Assembly: GCF_017312485.1 (NCBI RefSeq)
Contig: NZ_BMBA01000009.1
Coordinates: 69,154 to 133,153 of the forward strand
DNA length: 64,000 bases
Direction: 5' to 3'
Origin: Clostridium zeae
GTDB taxonomy: Bacteria > Bacillota > Clostridia > Clostridiales > Clostridiaceae
The notes beneath the pieces were generated by a model that did not search any database, was not told the origin of the DNA, and saw only the letters and a program-made list of their open reading frames with translations. Below, piece after piece: positions 34,634 through 42,356 of the stretch. The stretch's first letter is position 1. Each line of letters starts with the position of its first letter. Position numbers and translations under genes: made by a program.

Positions 34634-35485
34634 ATGGATATAAAAGATATAAAGACACAAGAATTAGTGAAAAAGTATAATTTTAAGTTTACTAAAAGTT
34701 TAGGACAAAACTTTCTTGTAGATGATTCAGTGTTACAGGACATTGTTGATGGAGCTGAAATAACTGAGGATGACTTAGTTATAGAAATAGGTCCAGGAGT
34801 TGGGACTCTAACAGCAGAACTTCTTAAAAAGGCAAAGAAGGTAATTGCAATAGAGCTAGATGATGAACTAGTACCGATACTACAAAATGAACTTGGAGAT
34901 AACCCAAAGTTTCAGTTAATTCATAAAGATGCATTAAAAGTTGATTTTAATGAGTTGATAGGTGAAGAGAAGAGTGTAAAGCTTGTAGCGAATCTTCCGT
35001 ATTATGTTACTACTCCAATTATTGTAAGACTTTTGAATGAAGGGTACAACTTTAAATCTCTAACAATAATGATTCAGAAAGAGGTTGCAGAAAGAATAAA
35101 CTCAGAACCTAATTGTAAAGAATATGGTTCTATATCTGTTCTTGTGCAATACTATTGCGATACAAGGATAGTAAGATATGTTTCACCTAATTGCTTTATT
35201 CCAAGGCCGAAGGTTGAATCAATAGTTATAAGGTTAGATAGACTTGAAAAACCTAGAGTAGATTTGAAAAGCGAAAAACTATTTTTTGAGGTGGTAAGAG
35301 GTTCATTTAATATGAGAAGAAAGACCTTATGGAATACTGTTAAAAGTGTAGGTCTATCAAAAGAGCATATGGAAAAGGCATTTGAAAATAGTGGAATAGA
35401 CCCTAAAAGAAGAGGCGAAACTTTAAGTATTGCTGAATTTGCAGCGCTTAGTGATTCAATATATGAAGAAAAAAATAATAGTTAA
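34634..35485 (+). CDS. rsmA: 16S rRNA dimethyladenosine transferase
   Basis: 283 residues. S-adenosylmethionine-binding motif [11 protein letters not shown] (about 49-59), acidic motif AIELDDELV, and the adenine-N6 methylase motif [10 protein letters not shown] identify RsmA/KsgA. It dimethylates two adjacent adenines near the 3' end of 16S rRNA late in 30S assembly; its loss gives kasugamycin resistance. Translated with rnmV (4-bp gap) and followed by a terminator. Confidence 0.97.
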   Translation: MDIKDIKTQELVKKYNFKFTKSLGQNFLVDDSVLQDIVDGAEITEDDLVIEIGPGVGTLTAELLKKAKKVIAIELDDELVPILQNELGDNPKFQLIHKDALKVDFNELIGEEKSVKLVANLPYYVTTPIIVRLLNEGYNFKSLTIMIQKEVAERINSEPNCKEYGSISVLVQYYCDTRIVRYVSPNCFIPRPKVESIVIRLDRLEKPRVDLKSEKLFFEVVRGSFNMRRKTLWNTVKSVGLSKEHMEKAFENSGIDPKRRGETLSIAEFAALSDSIYEEKNNS

Positions 35486-35558
35486 GAGATATGTATACAT
35501 AAAAATGCTTAATTAAGCTTTAAGCGTGCTAATACAAATAAATTACTTAATCTTTTAG

Positions 35559-35588
35559 AAAAACCCTGTTATAGAACAGAGGTTTTTT
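35559..35588 (+). terminator. Terminator after rsmA
   Basis: AAAACC-CTGTT pairs with AACAG-A-GGTTTT (one bulged A), followed by T6. The T6 is also the left end of the inverted repeat that frames repeat C copy 2. Confidence 0.8.
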
Positions 35589-35777
35589 ACTGTATAGAAA
35601 GATATATGATTTTCAAACTGGGTAAATACAGACATTTAAGTGGTTTTAGAAGTTTTTTATGGCTATACAGTAAAAAAATAAAACTTATTCGCCTGCCAAA
35701 TTTTCCTCATATCCATTCGGAAAGGCAGATGCGCAAAAAAAGCTCGCTGAAGAAGGTCGCCTCAGCGACTTTTTTCT
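35583..35777. repeat. Two-hairpin repeat family C, copy 2, with framing inverted repeat
   Basis: TTTTTTACTGTATAG (35583-35597) is exactly inverted at 35663-35677. Then follow hairpin 1 (CGC/GCG, CTGCC 35693-35697 with GGCAG 35724-35728, TTTCC 35702-35706 with GGAAA 35719-35723) and hairpin 2 (about 35738-35773, core TCGCTGA/TCAGCGA) flanked by A7 and T6. The hairpin module is closely similar to copy 3 at 62.5 kb. Confidence 0.85.
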
Positions 35778-35876
35778 TTTTAAAATGGGACAACTGTATA
35801 GAAGCCTTTTCAATCATATTATAAGACTTTGCACATATAATATAAGGAATAAATATAATGTGGAGGGACTATTAAG

Positions 35877-37187
35877 TTGTCACACGGAAAATTATATAGG
35901 AGTTTTATTATACTTCAAGAAGATGAAAGAGGTCATTCTGTATCATCTGATAAGCCTTTGTCAGGCTATGCAAAGATTGAGGCTAAAAATGATAAATGCA
36001 AGATAACCTTCTATGCGCAGAACTTAAAAAAAGATAATGGGAAGTTGTGCATGATCCTTATCTGTTCAAAGAAAGATAATAAGCAATTAATAAACTTAGG
36101 ACCTGTGAACATATCTGAACAAGGTAAGGCTGAGACAAGTTGTGAGTATTTAGCAAATGATGTTGGTGGAGCAGGAATATTATTTGATAAAGTCTCAGGA
36201 GCAGCTCTTGCAAAAGAAATGGATGGAAAGTTGGCCTTTGTACTAGGTGGGTTTATGAATGGGGAGTCTCCAAGTGATGATTGGAAAACCTATAAATTGA
36301 TCAATGCAAAGATTAAGACAGAAATGAAAGTAGAAGAAAAAGTAGAACAAAAGGTAGAAGTAAAAGAAAGTAGTAAAGATGAACATCATCATAAAGATGA
36401 ACATAAAAAAATTGAGTACGAGCAAGATAAAAAAGTTAAAGTAAAAATCAAAGAAGAAGTAGAAGGAATGTTACAGCAACCGATTTTAGAAGAAATTAAA
36501 GAAGACCCTAGAAAACCAGAAATAGTTCTACAAGAAGATAAGGTAGTTGTTGAAGAAGTTGATAAAAAGTTAGAAGTAGAAGAAGAAGTAAATAGAGTTG
36601 AAGATGAAACTAATGGAAGTACGCTAAAGGATGAGTCTGTAGAGAATTACTTAGATAAAATAAACGATAGAGAAGATCAAGAAGATTCTACTGACCATAA
36701 ATTTGATGAATATGAAAGATCTATTGTTGACGTAAAAGAAAGCGATGAAGATATAGAAAACAGCTTCGAGATAAGAGGTAGTATAGGAGAGTTCTTCCAA
36801 GGTGTTGTTCAGGACTTTGAAGAGGTTGGTGGATTCAGAGACATAAAGTACTGTAAGTGGTACAAGGTTCCAGTGAAGGATTTAGACGTTATGTGCAACA
36901 TATCAAACTACAATAAATACACAGTAGTATATTATCCTATGATAAATTATTATCCATACATCAAAAAATATGGATACTTTATGACTGGATTTAAATGTGA
37001 TGATGAGGGTAGAGTTAAGTACTTGGTTTATGCAGTACCTGGAACTAAAGATAAGTTAGAGCAACCATATGGCGGTAAGTCAGGATTCGTAACTTGGATG
37101 CCTTATTCTAAAAAGGGTAAGGATTATGGTTATTGGCTAATGTTCTATGATTTTAAAAATTCCATGATAGTTGTACCAATGAAATAG
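35877..37187 (+). CDS. Conserved clostridial protein of unknown function with acidic coiled middle
   Basis: 436 residues from TTG 35877 (GGAGGG upstream). Three parts: an N-terminal beta-rich domain (1-140) beginning LYRSFIILQEDERGHS; a highly charged Glu/Lys/Val linker (about 145-300), with a short His run (HHHKDEHKK); and a compact aromatic C-terminal domain (about 305-436) with GYFMTGFKCDDEGRVKYLV, QPYGGKSGFVTWMP and GYWLMFYDFKNS. I recall both end domains together in other clostridial proteins of unknown function, possibly spore-related. No signal peptide. A strong terminator follows. Confidence 0.65.
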   Translation: MSHGKLYRSFIILQEDERGHSVSSDKPLSGYAKIEAKNDKCKITFYAQNLKKDNGKLCMILICSKKDNKQLINLGPVNISEQGKAETSCEYLANDVGGAGILFDKVSGAALAKEMDGKLAFVLGGFMNGESPSDDWKTYKLINAKIKTEMKVEEKVEQKVEVKESSKDEHHHKDEHKKIEYEQDKKVKVKIKEEVEGMLQQPILEEIKEDPRKPEIVLQEDKVVVEEVDKKLEVEEEVNRVEDETNGSTLKDESVENYLDKINDREDQEDSTDHKFDEYERSIVDVKESDEDIENSFEIRGSIGEFFQGVVQDFEEVGGFRDIKYCKWYKVPVKDLDVMCNISNYNKYTVVYYPMINYYPYIKKYGYFMTGFKCDDEGRVKYLVYAVPGTKDKLEQPYGGKSGFVTWMPYSKKGKDYGYWLMFYDFKNSMIVVPMK

Positions 37188-37190
37188 AAT

Positions 37191-37258
37191 CAAGGTGGTG
37201 TAGTTTGATAAACTGCTTATAACAAATAAGTGTAATAGTTTATCTTTTCACCACCTTA
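37191..37258 (+). terminator. Long hairpin terminator after the 436-residue gene
   Basis: AAGGTGGTG (37192-37200) pairs perfectly with CACCACCTT (37249-37257), and GATAAACT pairs with AGTTTATC inside it. Ends in AATTTTG. Confidence 0.75.
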
Positions 37259-37327
37259 ATTTTGTAATAAAAGGCTTGTACCTATAATATACTAAAGTAT
37301 AAAATGCTATATTACAGGGGGTAAAAA

Positions 37328-37912
37328 GTGAAAGCGTTTATGAACAAAAAGCAATTGGGAGTTATGCTGATTCTCATAAGTCTTATGGCAGTACTTTTTG
37401 TAGTCCAAATAGGGTTTAATGATAGATTGAGGATAGTGTCTTTAATGAACAGTAATATAACTGATTTCAAAAAATACTCAATAAATGATGGGAAGTATCA
37501 GTATAAATTGCCTAGCGAGTGGGTTGCAGAACAGAAATCGTATCCAGGAAATTATATAATTTACTCCAATAACTTTAAAAATGATGAATTAGGGGTAATA
37601 GGATATGCTCAACTATTAAACTCAAAAGAAAACTTGGACAAGATATCTGGAGAAGATAAAGCTAGGCTGAATAATGAAAAAATATTAGACTATAAGATAG
37701 TAAGTACAAAGATAAAAGACAAAGAATGCAGAAAGATTGACTATAAGGAAAAACTAAATCAAGGAAAACTAGTATACCACAATACATACTATGTTAGTGA
37801 AGCAAACGGAATAGTTTTCAAGGTGGATTTTAGCATAGGACAAGATAAATATAAGGAAAGTTTAAATTCTGTATTTGATGTTATTGTAGAGAGTTTTATC
37901 CAGAATAAATAA
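37328..37912 (+). CDS. Membrane-anchored extracytoplasmic protein, PsbP-like fold suspected
   Basis: 194 residues, GTG start at 37328 after CAGGGGG. One N-terminal membrane segment (about 11-29) then an exported domain of about 160 residues containing a K-Y-Q-Y-K-L-P-S-E-W strand and closing with DVIVESFIQNK. This pattern (wet Y-x-L-P-x-x-W start, final helix with I-x-x-S-F) is seen in PsbP/DUF1795-like secreted proteins. No lipobox cysteine. Function unknown; followed by a weak hairpin and a lipoprotein gene. Confidence 0.6.
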   Translation: MKAFMNKKQLGVMLILISLMAVLFVVQIGFNDRLRIVSLMNSNITDFKKYSINDGKYQYKLPSEWVAEQKSYPGNYIIYSNNFKNDELGVIGYAQLLNSKENLDKISGEDKARLNNEKILDYKIVSTKIKDKECRKIDYKEKLNQGKLVYHNTYYVSEANGIVFKVDFSIGQDKYKESLNSVFDVIVESFIQNK

Positions 37913-37979
37913 TGCAACGATATAAATTAATGGTTGAGTTAGTAACCCTATAGTATTATAATTTAAGTTAGAGTAAGTT

Positions 37980-38006
37980 AGGAGAAGTATAAAACTTCTC
38001 CTTTAT
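37980..38006 (+). terminator. Small terminator-like hairpin
   Basis: AGGAGAAGT (37980-37988) pairs perfectly with ACTTCTCCT (37994-38002) around a 5-base loop, followed by TTAT. Confidence 0.6.
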
Positions 38007-38073
38007 GTATTGTTCTTAGTTTGAGAATGAATTTAATTATAATTATTATATCTATAAGGGAGTTTGGTACAAA

Positions 38074-38907
38074 GTGAATAGTAGAAAGAGCATTATTTTA
38101 TTAATGATATTTGTTTTAGTGTCAGCGTTATTTGTATCATGCGGTGTAACTGAAGCAATACAAAGTAAATTTGGAAATAAAAATAAAGATTTCGAATATA
38201 TAAAACAAAATAAAGTTGATAAAATAGTTATTCAGAGCACTAGAGATACCGGATTTAGATTTGTTGTAACAGACAAAAGTACCATATCAGAGATATATGA
38301 TTTATTATCTTCTGCAAAAGCAGTAAATGAAAAATCCACTCTTGCGCCAGATTATGTATTTGAGATGCAAATGGGAAAGGAAGTAAAGAAATTTAATTAT
38401 GTTGTTGGTATATATGACAAGAAAACTGGCAACTTTTATGATGATAAATCTATATACGTAGTTCCAAAGCGATTAGATAATGATATAATACAAAACTTAT
38501 CTTTTATAAGAAAGCCTAGAGAATTTGAAAATGTTTATTATTCTTCTATATTAGAGGTTATAAAAAAGAGTAAGGATGGGTTGATGAAAGATGATGGAAG
38601 CGTAGGTATAGATATTTCTGATGATAGAGACTGTGCACAGTACATATTATCTACTGATTTGGAGCAGTTCAAAAGAGATATAAAATCTATAATTTCAAAT
38701 GGTGAGTTGGTAGATAAAAACTCAGATAAGTTTAATGTAATAATTAGCGTTAAGAATCAAGGATATAAGACTAAAACATTTAAAACTATAGTAACTATAA
38801 CAAATAAAAAAGATAATTCTCAAACTAATTACTATGTAGATTGTAAGTATGATGATTTTAATGCATGGCAAATAAACGTATTAGATAAAAAACCAGATAC
38901 TTGGTAA
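38074..38907 (+). CDS. Lipoprotein of unknown function
   Basis: 277 residues, GTG start at 38074 preceded by AAGGGAG. A signal peptide ends in a lipobox (ALFVSC, lipid-anchored Cys at about residue 23). The mature part has two mixed alpha/beta segments, the first around KVDKIVIQSTRDTGFRFVV, the second ending in NYYVDCKYDDF. I do not recognise a named domain. It is exported and membrane-tethered, and lies 17 bp before the Mrp ATPase gene, so the two may share a transcript. Confidence 0.65.
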   Translation: MNSRKSIILLMIFVLVSALFVSCGVTEAIQSKFGNKNKDFEYIKQNKVDKIVIQSTRDTGFRFVVTDKSTISEIYDLLSSAKAVNEKSTLAPDYVFEMQMGKEVKKFNYVVGIYDKKTGNFYDDKSIYVVPKRLDNDIIQNLSFIRKPREFENVYYSSILEVIKKSKDGLMKDDGSVGIDISDDRDCAQYILSTDLEQFKRDIKSIISNGELVDKNSDKFNVIISVKNQGYKTKTFKTIVTITNKKDNSQTNYYVDCKYDDFNAWQINVLDKKPDTW

Positions 38908-38924
38908 AAATGGAGGTACTATAA

Positions 38925-39767
38925 TTGGGAGATTGTTCAACATGTTCAAGTAAAGATAAATGTTCAAGTGCTAAAAGCGGTACAAATGTATGCGTTAAGG
39001 TTATGCCTAAATATGGAAATATTAAAAATATAATTGGTGTTATAAGTGGAAAAGGCGGAGTAGGGAAATCTACTGTTACTGGTATAATGGCTACTCATTT
39101 GAGAAAAAAGGGGTATAAAGTTGGAGTGTTAGATGCTGATATAACAGGGCCATCAATGCCAAGATTCTTTGGGATCAATGAAAAGAGAGCACAAATGATA
39201 CCATTAGATGATAATAACAATTTTAAGTTTATTCCTGTTGAAACAGAGATGGGGATAAAGGTAATATCAATGAATTTGCTTACAGCTGAAGAAGCTCAGC
39301 CTGTTATATGGAGGGGCCCTGTAGTAACTGGAGTTTTAAATCAGATGTACACTGATACTGTATGGGATGATTTAGACTATTTGCTGATAGATATGCCACC
39401 AGGAACTGGTGACATAGCTCTTACGGTAATGCAAAGTTTTCCTATATCAGAAATTGTGGTTGTATCAACTCCTCAAGATATGGTTTCAATGATCGTTAAG
39501 AAGGTTGTTATCATGGCTGAAAAAGTTGGGGTACAAATAAAAGGCGTTGTAGAAAATATGTCTTACATAGAATGCGATGGATGCGGTACAAAGATGAGAG
39601 TATTTTCTAAAAAATCTGCAGAAGAGCATGCAGAGTACTTAGGTCTGCCACTTATATGTGAGTTACCGATAAATGTTGATTTAACTGAGGCTTTAGAAGA
39701 AGGAAAAGCAGAAGGTTATGTAGCTGATAATGCTTTATATGAGTTGTTATTTTCAGCACTATATTAA
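38925..39767 (+). CDS. mrp: Mrp/NBP35-type iron-sulfur cluster carrier ATPase
   Basis: 280 residues from TTG 38925 after TGGAGG. A Cys-rich N-terminus (C4, C7, C13, C23) precedes the deviant Walker A SGKGGVGKST (41-50); a later C-x-x-C (ECDGCGTK) is the cluster-bridging site in dimers. The protein loads and transfers [4Fe-4S] clusters in the cytoplasm; the DUF59 domain of some Mrp proteins is absent. The gene ends at 39767 inside a family B repeat arm, which supplies its stop codon. A ferredoxin follows. Confidence 0.93.
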   Translation: MGDCSTCSSKDKCSSAKSGTNVCVKVMPKYGNIKNIIGVISGKGGVGKSTVTGIMATHLRKKGYKVGVLDADITGPSMPRFFGINEKRAQMIPLDDNNNFKFIPVETEMGIKVISMNLLTAEEAQPVIWRGPVVTGVLNQMYTDTVWDDLDYLLIDMPPGTGDIALTVMQSFPISEIVVVSTPQDMVSMIVKKVVIMAEKVGVQIKGVVENMSYIECDGCGTKMRVFSKKSAEEHAEYLGLPLICELPINVDLTEALEEGKAEGYVADNALYELLFSALY

Positions 39768-39820
39768 TTCTTGGCGTAAGCTCATTAAAGCATCGGATGG
39801 TTAACCAATTAATTTCAACA
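39761..39820 (+). repeat. Single arm of fold-back element family B
   Basis: Matches the right arm of the complete copy at 4417-4610 from ATATTAATTC through TAATTTCAACA with few changes (GCGTAAGCTCATTAAAGCAT is identical). The mrp stop codon (39765-39767) lies in it. Confidence 0.8.
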
Positions 39821-39944
39821 CAAGTCTTTAATTAAGCTATTATATAGAGCTTCAAGTTTTATTGCTAATTTATCATTTAATAGACATAAAATGAAACCTT
39901 TAGGAGATAATATAGATGTTAATTATTTTTGAGGAGGAAGTTTT

Positions 39945-40133
39945 ATGAGAGCTGAAGTTGATAAGGATACTTGTATTGGATGTGGACTTTGTCCATCTAT
40001 TTGTCCAGAGGTTTTTGATATGGAGGATGATGGAAAAGCTGCTGCAGTAAATCCTGATGTTCCTACAGAAGTAGAGGATTCAGCTAAGGAAGCTGAAGAA
40101 GGCTGCCCTGTAAATGCAATTGCAGTAGAATAA
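39945..40133 (+). CDS. Ferredoxin, single [4Fe-4S] type
   Basis: 62 residues. Cluster ligands C10, C13, C16 in CIGCGLC with C54 in EGCPVNAI; Cys20 in SICPEVF is an extra conserved Cys. The chain is acidic, as expected for an electron carrier. A good ribosome site (GAGGAGG) precedes the ATG. It ends in a perfect terminator hairpin shared with the minus-strand thiamine genes. The redox partner is unknown. Confidence 0.95.
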   Translation: MRAEVDKDTCIGCGLCPSICPEVFDMEDDGKAAAVNPDVPTEVEDSAKEAEEGCPVNAIAVE

Positions 40134-40143
40134 GTGTTATATT

Positions 40144-40174
40144 GAAAAGGCAGTGCTTTTTAGCACTGCCTTTT
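40144..40174. terminator. Two-way terminator between ferredoxin and thiamine-binding genes
   Basis: AAAAGGCAGTGC pairs perfectly with GCACTGCCTTTT across a 6-base loop, with T-runs in both reading directions. Confidence 0.9.
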
Positions 40175-40181
40175 TACTGCA

Positions 40182-40472
40182 TTACCTATGATTTTTTAGT
40201 TTTTCATCAATTGAAATACCGCCATATTTTTCATCAAATCTAACTACGGTTACTACACGTTCTATTCCTAAGTCAAAGGGTATTTTGTGAGCTTTTTTTA
40301 CTACTTCAAATACTTTGTCAAATTCACCTTCAATGGTTGTACTCATGGCACCTATTTCATATTTTAAGCCTGAGTGCTCTATATACTCAATTACCTTATC
40401 TACTACTTTATACATCTCATCTTCATTTACACATGGAATTAAGGGCATTACTGCGATATCTGCTATAACCAT
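40182..40472 (-). CDS. MTH1187-family thiamine-binding protein
   Basis: 96 residues with the MTH1187/YkoF-like ferredoxin-fold: start VIADIAVMPLI, middle YEIGAMSTTIEGEFDKVFEV, end RVVTVVRFDEKYGG. Members bind thiamine or related pyrimidines and often travel with thiamine transporters. It begins 12 bp after thiT and almost certainly shares its TPP-riboswitch transcript, which supports the same job here. Confidence 0.85.
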   Translation of the reverse strand: MVIADIAVMPLIPCVNEDEMYKVVDKVIEYIEHSGLKYEIGAMSTTIEGEFDKVFEVVKKAHKIPFDLGIERVVTVVRFDEKYGGISIDEKLKNHR

Positions 40473-40484
40473 ATTAATACCTCG

Positions 40485-41189
40485 TTAATATGAGCTTAGA
40501 GAAGCTTGTTTAACAAGCCTTTCAACTGGTAGAAAATAAAGTATTATAATACAGATGATTGCCTCTGCACCCATTATTAATCCATTCACAGTTAAAGAAT
40601 ATATCCATACAGATGTACCAGCAGGTGCATATTCACCAAAGAATACAACTCCAGATATAAAGTGGCATAAGAACCTTCCGAAAATTGCAACTATGCATGC
40701 TAACAATTTTGTGCTTGAACCTAGAGCCTTACTGTTTTTAAAGAAACCGGATAAACCAAGAGCGGTAAAAGCTAAAGGATAATCAAATAGTAATTGTACT
40801 GGATGAACAATATAAGGATCAGTAAGAAGATTTATTAGACCATATAAAAATCCAGTTAACAGTCCAACGGATGGACCATAAATTAGCCCGACAAGTATTA
40901 TAGGAATCATGCTTCCTGGAGTAACACTACCACCTTGTGGAAAATGATACAGTTTAAGTGCTTGTAGAATAGTAGCTAGAGCAAGTGCTAAAGCGATTCT
41001 TGCTATAAGTTTTGCATCAAATTTAATTTTCCTTGATGCTGCAAAAACTCCTATCAATATTGCACAACCTAATAAGGCTATAACATTCATAGGATTTGTA
41101 AAGATATCTACTACATTTTTTGGCAGACTGCCAAATTTAGCTAGCCCTTCAAAAAAGTCTTTGATAATTTGATTAAAGTAATTAATCAT
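40485..41189 (-). CDS. thiT: ThiT-like energy-coupled thiamine transporter S component
   Basis: 234 residues from ATG 41189 with GGGGG before it; the longer frame runs back into the riboswitch. Six membrane segments, with the ECF-type block GGSVTPGSMIPIILVGLIYGPSVGLLTG and a Trp/Tyr-rich region (VWIYSLTVNG) that binds thiamine in ThiT. It extends the family length (about 190) at the N-terminus. S components need the shared EcfA/EcfT module, which is not in this window. The upstream TPP riboswitch fixes the substrate as thiamine with good confidence. Confidence 0.9.
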   Translation of the reverse strand: MINYFNQIIKDFFEGLAKFGSLPKNVVDIFTNPMNVIALLGCAILIGVFAASRKIKFDAKLIARIALALALATILQALKLYHFPQGGSVTPGSMIPIILVGLIYGPSVGLLTGFLYGLINLLTDPYIVHPVQLLFDYPLAFTALGLSGFFKNSKALGSSTKLLACIVAIFGRFLCHFISGVVFFGEYAPAGTSVWIYSLTVNGLIMGAEAIICIIILYFLPVERLVKQASLSSY

Positions 41190-41230
41190 AATAATCCCCC
41201 TTTTAGTGATTAAGGAGCGAAAAGTGAGAG

Positions 41231-41263
41231 AAAAAAACCGTATTCCAGAACTGGAATACGGTT
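41231..41263 (-). terminator. Riboswitch terminator upstream of thiT
   Basis: On the minus strand AACCGTATTCCAG pairs with CTGGAATACGGTT, followed by T7: the expression platform of the TPP riboswitch. Confidence 0.9.
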
Positions 41264-41282
41264 GATATACTATCAATAACGC

Positions 41283-41364
41283 TTTCCTACGCTGGTATTA
41301 TCCAGATCAGGTATGAGGGTTAATGAACGAAGTCATCTCTCAGCCTTAAGGCACCCCTAGCACA
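41283..41364 (-). promoter_or_regulatory. TPP (thiamine pyrophosphate) riboswitch
   Basis: Read on the minus strand, the conserved core GGGGTGCC...GGCTGAGA and ACCTGATCTGGATAATACCA with GCGTAGGAA is complete. Binding of TPP should favour the terminator at 41231-41263 and shut off thiT and the thiamine-binding protein. Confidence 0.96.
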
Positions 41365-41397
41365 CTGTTTTAATTTAGGATTATTATACTCCAAATT

Positions 41398-41607
41398 TTA
41401 GAAAAAATCAATTTGTTTATTGCTGTTAGACTTATCATGGGAGAATGAATTTATATCAACAGAATTTCTCATAGTTATGGGTATATCAACGGTATCACCA
41501 ACTTTAACATTTTGAGACAGTCGAGATACATCTAGGTCTATAGTGCTGCCATCTTCTAAAGATATGAAGGCATCGGTTTTGTTCATGTCTAAAACTTTTC
41601 CTTTCAA
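41398..41607 (-). CDS. Small DUF3006-like beta-barrel protein
   Basis: 69 residues from TTG 41607 preceded by AGAGGTGA. MKGKVLDMNKTDAFISLEDG, then GDTVDIPI, has the pattern of DUF3006 small OB-fold proteins, with a polar tail. Cytoplasmic, function unknown. It lies directly upstream of the TPP riboswitch and is a separate unit unless transcription reads through. Confidence 0.6.
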   Translation of the reverse strand: MKGKVLDMNKTDAFISLEDGSTIDLDVSRLSQNVKVGDTVDIPITMRNSVDINSFSHDKSNSNKQIDFF

Positions 41608-41689
41608 AAGATCACCTCTTTACTAAATTTATATACATTAAAAAACCTTTTTATAAACACTAGTCTTTACTTTTAATAAATATTTATAC

Positions 41690-41757
41690 TGAAAAAATCA
41701 TTTAATTCTAATAGCTCAGGCATATAGCGTCTACTGTATAACCAATTAATTTCAACA
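41690..41757 (+). repeat. Single arm of fold-back element family B (left-arm type, inverted)
   Basis: TGAAAAAATCATTTAATTCT and the following AATAGCTC match the complement of the left arm of the complete copy, continuing through GCATATAGC and ATAACCA to TTAATTTCAACA with scattered changes. It lies between the DUF3006-like gene and the PadR terminator. Confidence 0.78.
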
Positions 41758-41807
41758 ATATTCTTAAACATAGCCTTATCTAATTGAATTATAAATTTAT
41801 AAAGAAT

Positions 41808-41842
41808 AAAAAAGTAAGACTTATAAAAGCCTTACTTTTTTT
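41808..41842 (-). terminator. Terminator of the degV-padR operon
   Basis: AAAAAGTAAG pairs with CTTACTTTTT across AAGGC/GCCTT-like inner pairs, with a T-run in the minus direction. Confidence 0.8.
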
Positions 41843-41895
41843 ATTTTGACGAAAAATCAGTACATAAAGTTGAGAGTCTGATTTTATAAATACTT

Positions 41896-42348
41896 CTAGT
41901 ATAAATCAGAATAAATTATTTTAAAGACATCTAATGCTTCTTCTATCTTAATTTTTAGGAGAGATTTTCTGTTATTAAATTCTTTGAAACCTGTATCTGT
42001 AAGAGTGTAAATTTTCATAAATTTTTTCTTAGGATCATCCCATTCGCCGAGTATAAGATCTTCTTTTTCAAACTTCTTTAGTAAAGGATATATTCCGCCA
42101 GTGCTAGGAACCCATAAGCCGTTAGTTCTTTCTCCTATTTTATGAGATATATCATTTCCATTTGTAGGAGCTAAACTTAATATATAAAGAACGTATATTG
42201 GGAGAAGACCTTTAGTGAGTACTTGTCCTACGGCCTCTTTTTCTTTTTGAACTTTTTTTAGCTCATTGAGCTTTTGTTTATATTCCTCATACAGGCGTTT
42301 TTCTTCAGCTTTTATATCTTCTATGTTACTAAATTTAAATTCGTCCAC
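41896..42348 (-). CDS. PadR-family transcriptional regulator with N-terminal helix
   Basis: 150 residues, GTG start at 42348. A long charged helix (about 1-45, EEKRLYEEYKQKLNELKKVQ) precedes the winged helix (LTKGLLPIYVLYILSLAPTNG to GIYPLLKKFEKEDLI), then a short C-terminal dimer helix. PadR proteins usually carry the extra helix at the C-terminus, so this N-terminal coiled coil is unusual. It starts 8 bp after degV on the same transcript and probably binds the palindromes at 43234-43272. Confidence 0.85.
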   Translation of the reverse strand: MDEFKFSNIEDIKAEEKRLYEEYKQKLNELKKVQKEKEAVGQVLTKGLLPIYVLYILSLAPTNGNDISHKIGERTNGLWVPSTGGIYPLLKKFEKEDLILGEWDDPKKKFMKIYTLTDTGFKEFNNRKSLLKIKIEEALDVFKIIYSDLY

Positions 42349-42356
42349 TATAATGA

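Noticed and set aside
35606-35824. Open frame of 72 codons overlapping repeat C copy 2
   Set aside because: No ribosome site, composition dominated by the repeat hairpins, no sensible hydrophobic or domain pattern.
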